Shown piece by piece: positions 1-8,224 of a stretch of 53,391 nucleotides of DNA. The stretch comes from a virus. The notes beneath the pieces were generated by a model. It had not been told where the DNA came from and did not search any database. It was given only the letters and a program-made list of their open reading frames with translations. Each line of letters starts with the position of its first letter. Position 1 is the first letter of the stretch. Location of the stretch: positions 1-53,391 of IMG/VR virus record IMGVR_UViG_3300047409_000788, one strand, 5' to 3'. A program made the position numbers and the translations under genes.

Positions 1-129
1 CAATCCTTGAACAGTGAGTATCAAAGCGGTAAAACGCAACAACAACCCTTGCAAGACCCTTGTATAGAGGGAATGCCACCATGCCAGAAGACGCCTCAGT
101 AATGCAATAGCACTTGACTTATCAAGCAT
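1..129 (-). CDS. Partial CDS, N-terminal 43 residues, unknown function
   Basis: An open frame begins with ATG directly after the purM stop (TAG-ATG) and runs off the left edge of the window. The visible N-terminus starts MLDKSSAIALL. It then has basic residues followed by a hydrophobic stretch near residues 27-43, so a membrane-associated protein is possible. The zero-base junction suggests translational coupling with purM. Too little is present to name a family. It could be a second purine gene or an unrelated accessory gene. Confidence 0.45.
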   Translation of the reverse strand, partial: MLDKSSAIALLRRLLAWWHSLYTRVLQGLLLRFTALILTVQGL

Positions 130-1239
130 CTATTTCACCTTGAAAAATCGCTTCCCCTCCCCATAGATGCCCTTGGATGGTATAGAGACACGCCGGTTCT
201 TGTCCCTTTCCACATGGCCGATCTTATAGGCTTGCTTTCCGCGGGAACGCACAATGGAGAGGACACGTTCTGCCTCATCAGCACGGACGACTATGCAGAA
301 CCCTATACCCATGTTATACACGCGGAACAGCTCTGTATCGTCAACATTTCCGAGCTGTTTAATGAGAGAAAAAATAGGCAGGTCTTCAGGCAGGTACTCA
401 ATAACATACCCTACCTCTGCCTTAACACGAGTTAGATTGAGAAACCCATCGCTTGTGATATGGATAAGAGCCTTGACTGGTAAGCCATGCTGAAGAATCT
501 CTAGTACCTCTTGTACATAGATATGGGTTGGCTTGAGTAGCTCTTCCCCGAGAGTACACGTAAGAGTTGGAAACAATGCATCCACAGAGTAATTATGATG
601 TTCAAAGAAGACATGACGAGCTAGCGTTAAGCCATTACTATGAATGCCATTGCTCTCTATACCAATGACGGCATCCCCTTCCTGGATATCCTGTCCAATA
701 ATGATTTTATCGAGAGGCACAGTGCCAACAGCCGTCCCGGCTAGATCAAAACCATACCCTTCTCTATCCCTATGGCTCTTCACAATTTCTCGCAGTTGGG
801 CAATCTCGCCGCCACAGATAGAAATATTCGCGCGTCTCGCTCCTTCACAGAGACCCTCGGCTATCGCTTCTAGGAAGTCAGGATGAGGTTCTTGCAGTGC
901 AATATAATCAACCATGGAGATCGGTGTCGCCCCGACGCAGAGTACGTCATTCACATTCATTGCCACGCAATCAATGCCAATGGTGTCGTACTTTCCCATC
1001 ATCTGAGCGACGAGCGCCTTTGTCCCTACACCATCAGTAGAGATAGCAAGCCCGATACCACCAAGGTCAATGACATTGGCAAAGTAACCAAGTGGAAGCT
1101 TGACCGCTCCTATGCCTTCGCTCGAAGGCCATGTTTGCTGCACCTTCTTGGTCAGGCGCTTGAGGCCGATGTCTGCTTGTTCGGTATCAACGCCTGCCGT
1201 TTGATATGCCGTGGGATGTTGGGGAGAAGTAGGGCTCAT
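130..1239 (-). CDS. purM: Phosphoribosylformylglycinamidine cyclo-ligase (AIR synthase)
   Basis: PurM closes the imidazole ring in de novo purine synthesis, turning FGAM and ATP into AIR, ADP and phosphate in the cytoplasm. The N-terminus has the family pattern AYQTAGVDTEQAD (residues 11-23). The glycine-rich ATP motif STDGVGTK is at 67-74, and GGEIAQL at 143-149 stands where bacterial enzymes usually have GGETAEM. SNGIHSNGLTLAR and ITSDGFLNLTR follow later. The length of 369 residues is slightly above the usual ~345. The gene reads in the same direction as the tail operon and is its last complete gene in the window. Codon use looks more A+T-rich than in the tail genes, consistent with recent acquisition. 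Phages such as T4-like cyanophages are known to carry purM as an auxiliary metabolic gene. A chromosomal gene beside an integrated element is the alternative. Confidence 0.9.
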   Translation of the reverse strand: MSPTSPQHPTAYQTAGVDTEQADIGLKRLTKKVQQTWPSSEGIGAVKLPLGYFANVIDLGGIGLAISTDGVGTKALVAQMMGKYDTIGIDCVAMNVNDVLCVGATPISMVDYIALQEPHPDFLEAIAEGLCEGARRANISICGGEIAQLREIVKSHRDREGYGFDLAGTAVGTVPLDKIIIGQDIQEGDAVIGIESNGIHSNGLTLARHVFFEHHNYSVDALFPTLTCTLGEELLKPTHIYVQEVLEILQHGLPVKALIHITSDGFLNLTRVKAEVGYVIEYLPEDLPIFSLIKQLGNVDDTELFRVYNMGIGFCIVVRADEAERVLSIVRSRGKQAYKIGHVERDKNRRVSIPSKGIYGEGKRFFKVK

Positions 1240-1342
1240 ATATCGTTCGTATCTCTACTTGGTTTTTGTGTCTCTACTCAGTTTTATAAGTGCCTTAGGG
1301 AGGGAGCCAGTAGGGAAGACTCCCCCTCCGACCCTAGCTCTC

Positions 1343-1364
1343 TATTCCCTATCTCCCTTCCCTC
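1343..1364. repeat. Purine-rich short repeat, related to the tract at 40.38 kb
   Basis: On the minus strand this reads as units of GGGAATA and GGGAGATA. The same units, in tandem, make up the low-complexity insertion in the minor head gene at 40371-40493. It overlaps the last two bases of the beta-helix gene stop codon and lies upstream of purM. It may be a dispersed mobile short repeat. No gene is seen in the rest of 1240-1362. Confidence 0.55.
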
Positions 1365-2799
1365 ACCGATCGTACACCAGGAACGGCAAAATCCGCCCGT
1401 CCGAACTGCCGCCATCGATCGCCGGGCTGAGCCCCCCGAGCGACACCAGGCCATTGCCCTTCCACATGGTCCGGATCACCACCGGATAACTCGTCGTATT
1501 GAGGTCGAGGGCGGTCCCCGTCCCCAGATAGACCAGGCCTTCGAGCGTCGCCATTTGCACGTTCCGGAGCTTCACCCCCTGACTGTTTTCCGCGCCATGC
1601 AGGTACGCGAGTTGGAGGTTGAGCAAGCCGGTCTGATGCTCAATGCGGACCAGATAGCCCGGACTATTGGTGCTCTGCTCCCAGCGCACATGCAAGAGCG
1701 CCAGATTCCAGCTCTGAACCGTGGTCGTGGTATCGACCCACTTGAGGCCATCACTGCCGCGCGCCCAGGCCTGATCGCCCTCAAACGTGACATTGCTAAG
1801 ATTGACGCCGCTATCGATCAGGACCACGGGTTGCACCATCGCCGTGGCCGTGAGGGTGAGATCGCGAAACATGGTATGGTCGAGGTCCACTGCGCTGTTC
1901 GGGTCGCCGGAAATCTGGAGGGGAATATCCCCGTAAATTTCCGCCCCTTCGACCAGGTTATTATCCCTCCCATGGAGCCACAGGCCAATACTGGTCGCCC
2001 CCGTCCAGGCCTGGTCCGCACCGATCTGGACATCCGTCATCAGGAACCCCGAACAGTCCACCAGGTTCACCCCCACCTTTTGCACCGTGGTATTCGTGGT
2101 GAGAATCGAGAGACCCCGGAGCGAGGAGCGGAAATTGATCCCGGTGCCGTTGGCAAAATGAAACACCCCGTTGGTGCTTCCGCCCGTGGGCGCATAGTGC
2201 ACCATCGTCGAGGCTTTCCCGGCGCCGGTAATTTGGATGCCGCTGGCCGCCGCCAAGACGGGCGCCGTGAGCTGGTAATGCCCGGGCGGGAGCACATACG
2301 TGGTACTGCCTTGCCAACTAGTCAGGGCGGTATCCCATCCGGTCCAGGGCGTCGCCGCCGAGCCATCCCCCGCCGTACTCAAGTCGCGCACGTTGACCGG
2401 GGTATAGAGCAGCGTGAGCTTGCCCGTGCCGGTGTGCCAGGTCGCCGACTCCGTCATCGGCGGGCTGTTGAGGGTCAGCGTCACGCCGGAGTTAATCTGC
2501 ACCACCGTGCCCGTGGGGGCCCAGAGGGTCAGCGTGGCGGGCACGGTCACATTCCCCGCTAACACCCAGACGCCGGCTTTCAGCCACAGCGTTTTCCGCG
2601 CCGTGCCCTGGGCCGCAATCGCGGCGTTGAGCGTCGTATGGGTCAACGCGCTGCCATAGGCCGGTAAGGTGACATCGACCAGGGAGGCAGGCTCTTGCAT
2701 CATCGCTCTATATGTCTGGCTGTAACCATTTGTATAGAATATGGTTACAGCAAAAATGGGGAACAAAAATAGCTTAAAAAAACCCCAGTTGAGTCGCAT
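1363..2799 (-). CDS. Secreted beta-helix protein, tail-spike-like (copy 1)
   Basis: A 478-residue protein. The N-terminus has a clear signal peptide: basic MRLNW, a hydrophobic core to about residue 25, then YSQ. A pectate-lyase-like right-handed beta-helix follows, rich in short repeated turns and N/G/T residues. It shares its layout and the phrase PATLTLW with the two proteins at 10.2-13.6 kb. A strong Shine-Dalgarno (GAGGAGGGA) precedes the ATG. Phage beta-helix spikes usually bind or cut surface polysaccharide, but they rarely carry Sec signals. It could be a virion adhesin or a protein exported by the infected host. No catalytic residues can be assigned by eye. The start overlaps the end of the upstream LAGLIDADG gene. 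Confidence 0.75.
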   Translation of the reverse strand: MRLNWGFFKLFLFPIFAVTIFYTNGYSQTYRAMMQEPASLVDVTLPAYGSALTHTTLNAAIAAQGTARKTLWLKAGVWVLAGNVTVPATLTLWAPTGTVVQINSGVTLTLNSPPMTESATWHTGTGKLTLLYTPVNVRDLSTAGDGSAATPWTGWDTALTSWQGSTTYVLPPGHYQLTAPVLAAASGIQITGAGKASTMVHYAPTGGSTNGVFHFANGTGINFRSSLRGLSILTTNTTVQKVGVNLVDCSGFLMTDVQIGADQAWTGATSIGLWLHGRDNNLVEGAEIYGDIPLQISGDPNSAVDLDHTMFRDLTLTATAMVQPVVLIDSGVNLSNVTFEGDQAWARGSDGLKWVDTTTTVQSWNLALLHVRWEQSTNSPGYLVRIEHQTGLLNLQLAYLHGAENSQGVKLRNVQMATLEGLVYLGTGTALDLNTTSYPVVIRTMWKGNGLVSLGGLSPAIDGGSSDGRILPFLVYDR

Positions 2800-3535
2800 A
2801 GTCCCTCCTCAATCTAAGTCTTGATGTTGGATCTTTCCTATATTGTTCGAGGAGTATCTGCTTCCTCGCACAATGAAAATAGAATCCTGCACTTACAGCA
2901 CTCGGAAGCGACAGCCTATAATGTAGCTGTCGCTTTGTTCCATAGGGGCCGCCATTATTTGCACTTACTGTTGTATGGATGCCAATACTTGCACAGAGCT
3001 TACCAAACTCCTGTACAAATCCATGAGCACCGGCAAACCTCAGATAATTGTCTCGACACTTCTTTTTTTTGCTCACTATCCCCAGCGAAATGGATCCATC
3101 CGTATCCATGAGCCCTGCCAGGAACGCCAGTCGTGCGCCCTCTGACGCCTTCCAGATATACTGCGGCATGCGCTTCTTCTCATTCGTTGCACATAGGAGA
3201 AACTGGGTCAGTGGGATACTGTTCCACTGCACGATATAGATAACCGTTCCTTGATTGACAATCCGTTGCCCTATTCGCGCTTCACGCATCTCCGGGAAGA
3301 ATGCCTTGATCTCTGCGTTACACCTCGTGCCAATTTCTTCCTCGGCACATGCCATGCGCACATAGTAGCGCTTTTTCTCCGGCGCATACGCTGCGTACCC
3401 ATCTCCAAGAAAAGCCCCAAAGAAATACGAGAGCGGACTGAGATCGCGCAAGAACCAAGATGCCCAGGCGGTAGAACCTGCCCAGGACCACGGCAGATGT
3501 TTCGGACCAGATACGGTATGCTTACTGCTAGCCAT
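2774..3535 (-). CDS. Free-standing LAGLIDADG homing endonuclease
   Basis: A monomeric two-motif LAGLIDADG enzyme. Counting from the upstream in-frame ATG at 3550, motif 1 (FFGAFLGDG) is at residues 43-51 and motif 2 (FLAGLMDTDGS) at 143-153. The acidic residues ending each motif are the expected metal ligands. I chose the ATG at 3535 because AGGAG lies seven bases before it; an upstream in-frame ATG at 3550 overlaps that site. Such enzymes make a double-strand break at an intron-less or intein-less allele and spread by repair. The gene has its own promoter and 5' hairpin and ends 26 bases inside the next gene. It looks more A+T-rich than its neighbours. Motif 2 closely matches that of the intein at 50.9 kb. 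Confidence 0.88.
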   Translation of the reverse strand: MASSKHTVSGPKHLPWSWAGSTAWASWFLRDLSPLSYFFGAFLGDGYAAYAPEKKRYYVRMACAEEEIGTRCNAEIKAFFPEMREARIGQRIVNQGTVIYIVQWNSIPLTQFLLCATNEKKRMPQYIWKASEGARLAFLAGLMDTDGSISLGIVSKKKKCRDNYLRFAGAHGFVQEFGKLCASIGIHTTVSANNGGPYGTKRQLHYRLSLPSAVSAGFYFHCARKQILLEQYRKDPTSRLRLRRDYATQLGFF

Positions 3536-3566
3536 GCTCATCTCCTGCATAGATGGGTGTGGTCAG

Positions 3567-3600
3567 AGACGCTCCCGGTATTCCAGTACCGGGAGCGTCT
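3567..3600 (-). promoter_or_regulatory. 5' hairpin upstream of the LAGLIDADG gene
   Basis: A perfect 14-bp inverted repeat (AGACGCTCCCGGTA and its complement) flanks a 6-base loop. Given the promoter at 3616-3644, it would begin about ten bases into the transcript. It could stabilise the mRNA or insulate the gene. On the plus strand it is followed by TGTATTTT, so it could also act as a plus-strand terminator. Confidence 0.75.
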
Positions 3601-3615
3601 TGTATTTTACAACGT

Positions 3616-3644
3616 ATTATATCATATAACTATTTATATTACAA
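3616..3644 (-). promoter_or_regulatory. Sigma70 promoter for the LAGLIDADG gene
   Basis: Minus strand: -35 TTGTAA (3644-3639), a 17-base spacer, -10 TATAAT (3621-3616) in an A+T-rich stretch. The predicted start is near 3609, just before the hairpin. The nearest downstream gene is the homing endonuclease. Confidence 0.75.
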
Positions 3645-3670
3645 TTACTTATAGAAATTGTCATGCGTGC

Positions 3671-3895
3671 CTATGGTGATGTTTCTCGTATCCTCTGGCA
3701 TTGTTCGATCGTGGCGCCCCCGGTGGCCGTAATACCATGCAGGGCCACATAGGGACCGCCGTACCCCTCATAATACAGACAACTCGTCACCTCGCGCAGA
3801 TTCAGCATCTCCGGGAGCGACACCTGTTGCGTGCAGCCGCCGAGCACCAGCCCCAGGGTGACGAGCACACCTCGATACAATCTGCGCTGTAGCAT
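3671..3895 (-). CDS. Small lipoprotein, 74 residues
   Basis: The N-terminus MLQRRLYRGVLVTLG is followed by a hydrophobic core and the lipobox LGGC at residues 18-21, so the mature protein should be lipidated at Cys21 with about 54 residues left. Further cysteines at about 39 and 66 could form a disulphide. The family is not recognised. It sits alone between the J-like tail gene and the endonuclease gene. Small phage lipoproteins commonly block superinfection or act as outer-membrane spanins; either is only an inference here. Confidence 0.7.
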   Translation of the reverse strand: MLQRRLYRGVLVTLGLVLGGCTQQVSLPEMLNLREVTSCLYYEGYGGPYVALHGITATGGATIEQCQRIRETSP

Positions 3896-3959
3896 ACCGC
3901 TCGTTTCTAGTCAGAAATAAATCCCTGACTTTTTTCTGTATTGAAACTATCTCGCCTCC

Positions 3960-6476
3960 CTACGCAGGGACCTGCACCCCACTCACGGCATGCACATGGT
4001 TGCCAAACGGCCCGGGCCCGCCCAGCGTCCCTAGGGCGCGCACCATGAACCACGCATCGGCGCTCAAGAGATTGGCCACGACCATGGACGTCCCCATCGT
4101 CGCATCCAGGGCCGCCAGCAGCGCAAAATGTGCCTCATCCAGTGGCGAGCGCCAGACCTCGAACCCCAGGAGGGTATCGCCGGCCGGCAGCCCTGGCAAA
4201 CTCCACGTGAGCCCAAAGATGTCCGGCCCCGCGACGGCCACGCCACTGAGCCACGGCCCCGTGGGCGGCCCCGCCGAGACGGTCAGCGGCGGCGCCGGCG
4301 GCAGGGGATTGTCCTGCGGCTCCGGGTAGTCGTACAGGGTGGGGACGTAGACGGACCCGGCGAGGCGGTACCCGTCCTGATCCTGGGTGACCTGTTCGAT
4401 GACCAGATGATGCAGACTCGTGTTGGTCACGCCGAGTGCCCACAGATCGCCGGTCACGGGCGGCACACTGAGCGGCACGTCCAACAGCACTGCGCCCCAG
4501 GGGCCGCTCGGCGTGACCACGGCCCGCGTCTCCATGAGGTTCGTCGCCATATGGCGCACCAACACGCTATAGCTGGTGCTCGGCACCAGCGTCGCGATCG
4601 TGCCCAGCACGAGCCGCTCGGTCGTGCTGTCGTCGCCCAGAAACCCGGACACTCCGCGCGCAAAGTTGGTGGTGGGATAACTGACGGCGACATGATCCAG
4701 CGGCTCCGAGACCAGGGCGCCGAGCGGGGCCGTCCAGGCCACATGGCGTTGCACGAGCCGCAGGCGTTCGAGCAAATACCGCGCCATCCAGTAGGCATGC
4801 GCGAAACTGGTCAGACTATACAGCGTGACGGCGGGGGCTTCCCGCTGCGGCTCGCTCTCCGTCCCTGGGGCGCGATAGGTCAGGAGATGGGGACGGAATC
4901 CCATCGCCTCATCCGGAAACTGGACGAAAATCGTATTGGGCGGCAGCCCGTCCCCCGCCCCCTGGGACGGCCGGGCACTGCCTTCCACCATATTCCCAGG
5001 GCTACTGTAGAGCAGTCCCGGCTCCCCCGCCTGGTCGATCACGAGCTTGAGGCCACTCTGCGAGGGCACGAGCGCCGCCCGGCCTTCACTGAGGAGGATA
5101 TTGATCCAATCCGGCGCCGGCCGCCGATCATTGATGAGGAGGTCACAGCGATCCTTGGGAAAGCCGACATGGCTGCCGGCCTGGGTGGCCCAATACGCCG
5201 CCGCGGCCAGAAAGGAGGGCAGATCGAGCGTGGCGGGATCGACGCGATGGCCCAGCCCCACCCGGACATTCGTGAGCAGATCATAGAGGACCCAGGCCCG
5301 GTTGTTACTCCAGGCCGTGGTAAACGTGGTGCCATTCCAGATGGGGACCAGCCGCCCATAGAGAAACGCCGACCCTCGCATACTGTCAAACGACTGAATC
5401 TGCGCTGAGGAGATGCCGCGAAAGGCGAGCAGGGGCTGCCCGAGATACAGCGGGTCGCCCCCTTGCTCTTCCATCACGTTGTAGAGCGTGGGCAAGACGC
5501 CTTCCTGGTTGGTGGTATCGAGGAGCCGCAGGCGGAAGAGCCATTGCGTGGAGTCGGGCAGGTCATAGCGCCGGGTGGCAAAGAACTGGGGACTTTGGGT
5601 CGTGCCACTCCACGTCAGCGTCGCATCGGCCACACTCCAGGTGGCATCGGTGATGCGCCGAAAGTCCACGCTGAGATGTTGCGTCGCCGCCCCACCGCCG
5701 GCCGTCCGGAGCACCGGGATCGTGAGAAACAGGGTGACGGCGTTGGTGCGCGTGCCACGGGTTTGATAGATGACATCTTGCGCCAGGGGGAGTTGGCGCC
5801 CGTCCGTCCACACCTGCGACAGGGTGGCGAAGTCGGGGTGAATGAGGGTGGCGTTGTCGGCCCCGCCGAGCCGCACATACGTTTCAATGCCCGCGTACTG
5901 ATTGACGTCGATATCGTCAATCTGCGCATCCTTCATGCCCGAGATAGGGCCTTCTCCCATGCTGTAGAGAATGCCAAAGGTCAGGGCCCGGGTACTCGGC
6001 GCTACCGCACACCGCGTCGTGAGGATGTGCCCGTACACGCGCTGGGTGCCGTAGCATAAGGACTTTGGGGTGCCCTGGGCGGTGGTGTTTGTGCGTCCGC
6101 TAATGCCGTAAGCCGCTTCCGTTTTGCCTTCCGTCTGGTGCGGGGTAGGCATCAGCGCCCGCAGGACATACCCGAGGCCCAGGCTGACGGCGGAGCTGAC
6201 TACGGCGGTCAGGGCCGCACTGGCGATGATGCCCCAAATCGTGGCGCCCGCGGCGAGGGTCGTAAACAAGGCGCCGGTTTTGAGGTAGACCCGCAGGCGG
6301 TCGCTCTGCTGGGGTTCGTAGGCCGGCCAGTCGTCACGGAATGCTCCATTGACCATGACGGCGGTGATGTGCTCGTAAACGTCGGGGCGAAACCAGGTGC
6401 CCAACGTCTGCCCTGGGACGGCAGGGGCCTGGAGATGGTGTGGCTCGTCCAGGGGGGCGAGGAACGTCAGGTGCAT
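3960..6476 (-). CDS. Tail-tip host-specificity protein, lambda gpJ-like
   Basis: A large (838-residue) tail-tip protein that should form the central fibre and contact the host. A hydrophobic glycine/alanine stretch lies near residues 65-105, as in gpJ relatives. It is followed by the motif SLCYGTQRVYG and a segment with GILYSMGEGPISG and DIDVNQY, typical of this family. A fibronectin-III-like domain (TVSAGPPTGPWLSGV onward) occupies the last ~110 residues. Start: the ATG at 6476 has GGAAAGG upstream and overlaps the stop of the NlpC/P60 gene by ten bases; an in-frame ATG at 6515 is less likely. Gene order L, sulfotransferase, K, J matches lambda apart from the insertions. Confidence 0.85.
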   Translation of the reverse strand: MHLTFLAPLDEPHHLQAPAVPGQTLGTWFRPDVYEHITAVMVNGAFRDDWPAYEPQQSDRLRVYLKTGALFTTLAAGATIWGIIASAALTAVVSSAVSLGLGYVLRALMPTPHQTEGKTEAAYGISGRTNTTAQGTPKSLCYGTQRVYGHILTTRCAVAPSTRALTFGILYSMGEGPISGMKDAQIDDIDVNQYAGIETYVRLGGADNATLIHPDFATLSQVWTDGRQLPLAQDVIYQTRGTRTNAVTLFLTIPVLRTAGGGAATQHLSVDFRRITDATWSVADATLTWSGTTQSPQFFATRRYDLPDSTQWLFRLRLLDTTNQEGVLPTLYNVMEEQGGDPLYLGQPLLAFRGISSAQIQSFDSMRGSAFLYGRLVPIWNGTTFTTAWSNNRAWVLYDLLTNVRVGLGHRVDPATLDLPSFLAAAAYWATQAGSHVGFPKDRCDLLINDRRPAPDWINILLSEGRAALVPSQSGLKLVIDQAGEPGLLYSSPGNMVEGSARPSQGAGDGLPPNTIFVQFPDEAMGFRPHLLTYRAPGTESEPQREAPAVTLYSLTSFAHAYWMARYLLERLRLVQRHVAWTAPLGALVSEPLDHVAVSYPTTNFARGVSGFLGDDSTTERLVLGTIATLVPSTSYSVLVRHMATNLMETRAVVTPSGPWGAVLLDVPLSVPPVTGDLWALGVTNTSLHHLVIEQVTQDQDGYRLAGSVYVPTLYDYPEPQDNPLPPAPPLTVSAGPPTGPWLSGVAVAGPDIFGLTWSLPGLPAGDTLLGFEVWRSPLDEAHFALLAALDATMGTSMVVANLLSADAWFMVRALGTLGGPGPFGNHVHAVSGVQVPA

Positions 6477-6877
6477 GGCAGAAAGCCTTTCCACCGCAAA
6501 CCATGGCGAAACCACCGCCGCCAGGGGCCTTGATCGATGGCAAACCGGGCCACGCCATTAGTCAGCCAACTGCAATGAAACCCCCAGGTGGACGCCACGA
6601 AGAGTCCGACATGGCGGGCCGTGGGTTCGGGGCTAAGGCGCGCGAGCATGACATCAAAGGGCTGGTAGGGCGGCGGGATGATGGTAAAACATGCGTGCCC
6701 CTCTTCGGCCGTGGGCGGGAGGGCAATACCACTCTGCGCAAACGCTAGGACCACAAGGCCATAGCAACCTAACCCGGTCGTAGGGTCAAGTCCCCCCTGA
6801 CACCACGGCACCTGCCGCAGGACCAGGGCTTGTAGAGAGGCCCGCACCGGCTCCGGATCAGGCAGGGGCAGCGGCAT
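6467..6877 (-). CDS. Tail-tip NlpC/P60 peptidase, lambda gpK-like
   Basis: A 136-residue NlpC/P60 cysteine peptidase. Tail-tip members cleave peptidoglycan cross-links during DNA entry. The nucleophile motif reads LGCYGLVVLAF (Cys38); most relatives have DCSG or DCYG. The partner histidine lies in ARHVGLFV (His89), and His101 (WGFHC) may be the polar third residue. The gene overlaps the sulfotransferase gene by 20 bases at its start and gpJ at its end, so all three are translationally linked. It covers the peptidase domain only, without the N-terminal JAB domain of lambda gpK. Confidence 0.85.
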   Translation of the reverse strand: MPLPLPDPEPVRASLQALVLRQVPWCQGGLDPTTGLGCYGLVVLAFAQSGIALPPTAEEGHACFTIIPPPYQPFDVMLARLSPEPTARHVGLFVASTWGFHCSWLTNGVARFAIDQGPWRRWFRHGLRWKGFLPCT

Positions 6878-7673
6878 CCACCGCCCTCCTCCGGTCTACC
6901 CGTACCCATTTTTCAATGTACTGCGTACTCGTCGCTTGACGAATACACGGCTGGTCCGCCAGGTCCCACTCCTCCTCGTACCCGTACCACGTCAGATACG
7001 GGTGGAAGACGGGCCGAAAATAGTCCACATCCTCCGGGGTAAACCAGTGGCGCCATTCCCCAGGTGTGCCCCGGCGCAGAATGCGGGCATAGGGCCGTGG
7101 CGGCGGCCGGACCACCTGCCCGACGACGGGCCTGATGAGGTCTTCATAGTACACGGTCTCGCAGCGTGGGAGCAGGCTATGAAAGGTCAGAAAGCTGTGT
7201 TGGAGTGCTTGAAGCATGGGCAACGCTCCTCTGGGATGCAGGCGAAACCGCACCCACATCAGGTGTTTGAAGAGCGTGGCCGTCGCCACCCGGGCCGGCG
7301 CCGCCACTTTCCGCTGCAGCAGGTCCAGGTAGCGCGCCAGGCCGGTCGGCTGGGCCTGCCAGAGCGGCGGATACGTGGCATTGGACCACAGCGGCAGAAA
7401 GAGGAGCAGACTAATGAGCCGGTCGCGGGGGTCGCGCACCAACACATAGCACTCGTCAAAATCCTCGGCGTGCCACTGGGGCACCAGTTCCTCGCCTGGC
7501 AGGCTGCCGACGAGCGTCTTGACGAGGAGATGGTCCGCCGCACGGATCGTGGCAGCCAAGCTGGGCATGGCGGGCTCAAAGAGCGTCAAGGTCTCTGCCG
7601 GCATGGCGGCCTGCTTGGCCAGAAAGAGGGCCGTGGTTCCACTTCTTGGTTGTCCGCAAATGAGCACTTTCAC
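6858..7673 (-). CDS. PAPS-dependent sulfotransferase
   Basis: A 271-residue protein of the sulfotransferase family, which moves sulfate from PAPS to a hydroxyl or amine. The 5'-phosphosulfate loop is QPRSGTT at residues 8-14. The 3'-phosphate motif is in VRDPRDRLISLLLF (79-92), with an arginine and a serine at the expected spacing. GTG start at 7673 with AAGGA upstream. The substrate is unknown: sulfation of host polysaccharide, lipid or a virion protein is possible. The gene is embedded between tail genes and overlaps the NlpC/P60 gene, so it should be expressed late with virion proteins. No sulfate-activation genes are visible in the window, so PAPS would come from the host. Confidence 0.85.
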   Translation of the reverse strand: MKVLICGQPRSGTTALFLAKQAAMPAETLTLFEPAMPSLAATIRAADHLLVKTLVGSLPGEELVPQWHAEDFDECYVLVRDPRDRLISLLLFLPLWSNATYPPLWQAQPTGLARYLDLLQRKVAAPARVATATLFKHLMWVRFRLHPRGALPMLQALQHSFLTFHSLLPRCETVYYEDLIRPVVGQVVRPPPRPYARILRRGTPGEWRHWFTPEDVDYFRPVFHPYLTWYGYEEEWDLADQPCIRQATSTQYIEKWVRVDRRRAVDAAAPA

Positions 7674-7700
7674 GGGCTGTGATCCTTAGATTGTGGCCAA

Positions 7701-7919
7701 TTAAATATCCTCCGCTTCATCACGGATAGAAGAGACATAATTTTCCGCATCAACCCCGTCAAAGTACCGACCAACGAGGGCACGTAGTTCATTCATGGCC
7801 TGTTCAGGCGTTTTCGTGCTGCTTACCTTCAAAGACTGAACACGAAATTCTTGAACTTCCCATTCTTTGGGGTTCCATGACGCAACCCCGTACAATTCTG
7901 CAACCTCATGAGTTCGCAT
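7701..7919 (-). CDS. Small hypothetical protein, 72 residues
   Basis: Begins MRTHEVAELYGVASWNPKEW and ends in an acidic tail (DEAEDI). No family recognised. ATG at 7919 is preferred over the in-frame ATG at 7946 because it has an AAAGGA-like site. It is divergent from the RHH gene and may share its control region. It lies just upstream of the sulfotransferase. Confidence 0.55.
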   Translation of the reverse strand: MRTHEVAELYGVASWNPKEWEVQEFRVQSLKVSSTKTPEQAMNELRALVGRYFDGVDAENYVSSIRDEAEDI

Positions 7920-7970
7920 TGGGTTTTCCTTTGACTTTTGGTGCAAAGCCCCTTTAAGCGTTGTTTTTGT

Positions 7971-7996
7971 GGCTACACTGTGGTAGCATTGTAGCC
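7971..7996. promoter_or_regulatory. Inverted repeat, likely operator of the RHH gene
   Basis: A perfect 7-bp inverted repeat, GGCTACA ... TGTAGCC, with a 12-base spacer that contains a further GTAGC, ends one base before the ATG of the RHH gene. It lies between divergent genes. Ribbon-helix-helix proteins often bind short repeats like this and control their own genes. A weak promoter (TTGTTT, 17 bases, TAGCAT) would start close to the ATG. Confidence 0.5.
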
Positions 7997-8200
7997 ATGA
8001 AACATTCTACACACTTTCGATTGTCTGATGAGGCCCTGGCCCTTTTGGATGGCTATGCCCAGGCGCGGGGGCTGACCCGCACGGCGATGCTCGAAATGAT
8101 GATCCGTCTCTTTGCTCCCCATGACGCCGTCGCGGGATTTCAGCAGATCGATCTCTCCCCTCGGCGTTGTACATCTGACACGCTACCAGATGGGGCCTGA
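7997..8200 (+). CDS. Ribbon-helix-helix (CopG-like) regulator, 67 residues
   Basis: MKHSTHFRLSDEALALLDGY has the alternating beta-strand followed by helices typical of CopG/Arc proteins: strand at about residues 4-9, helices at about 11-22 and 27-38. The C-terminal ~25 residues are probably unstructured. I chose ATG 7997 because the longer frame from 7961 would include the operator. It opens a three-gene plus-strand cassette inside the minus-strand tail operon. It probably represses its own promoter. Confidence 0.65.
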   Translation: MKHSTHFRLSDEALALLDGYAQARGLTRTAMLEMMIRLFAPHDAVAGFQQIDLSPRRCTSDTLPDGA

Positions 8201-8224
8201 GAGGCCCCATAGGAAGAAGGTTGT

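Noticed and set aside
883-2562. Long plus-strand frame (559 codons)
   Set aside because: It lies opposite purM and the beta-helix gene; the product is arginine/proline-rich with no domain, as expected for the shadow of GC-rich genes.
3909-3935. Possible plus-strand terminator (AGTCAG/CTGACT with T-run)
   Set aside because: The stem is only 6 bp and no plus-strand gene precedes it; it may be a 5' element of the lipoprotein gene instead.
4128-5408. Plus-strand frame (426 codons)
   Set aside because: Antisense to the gpJ-like gene; composition is that of a shadow frame.
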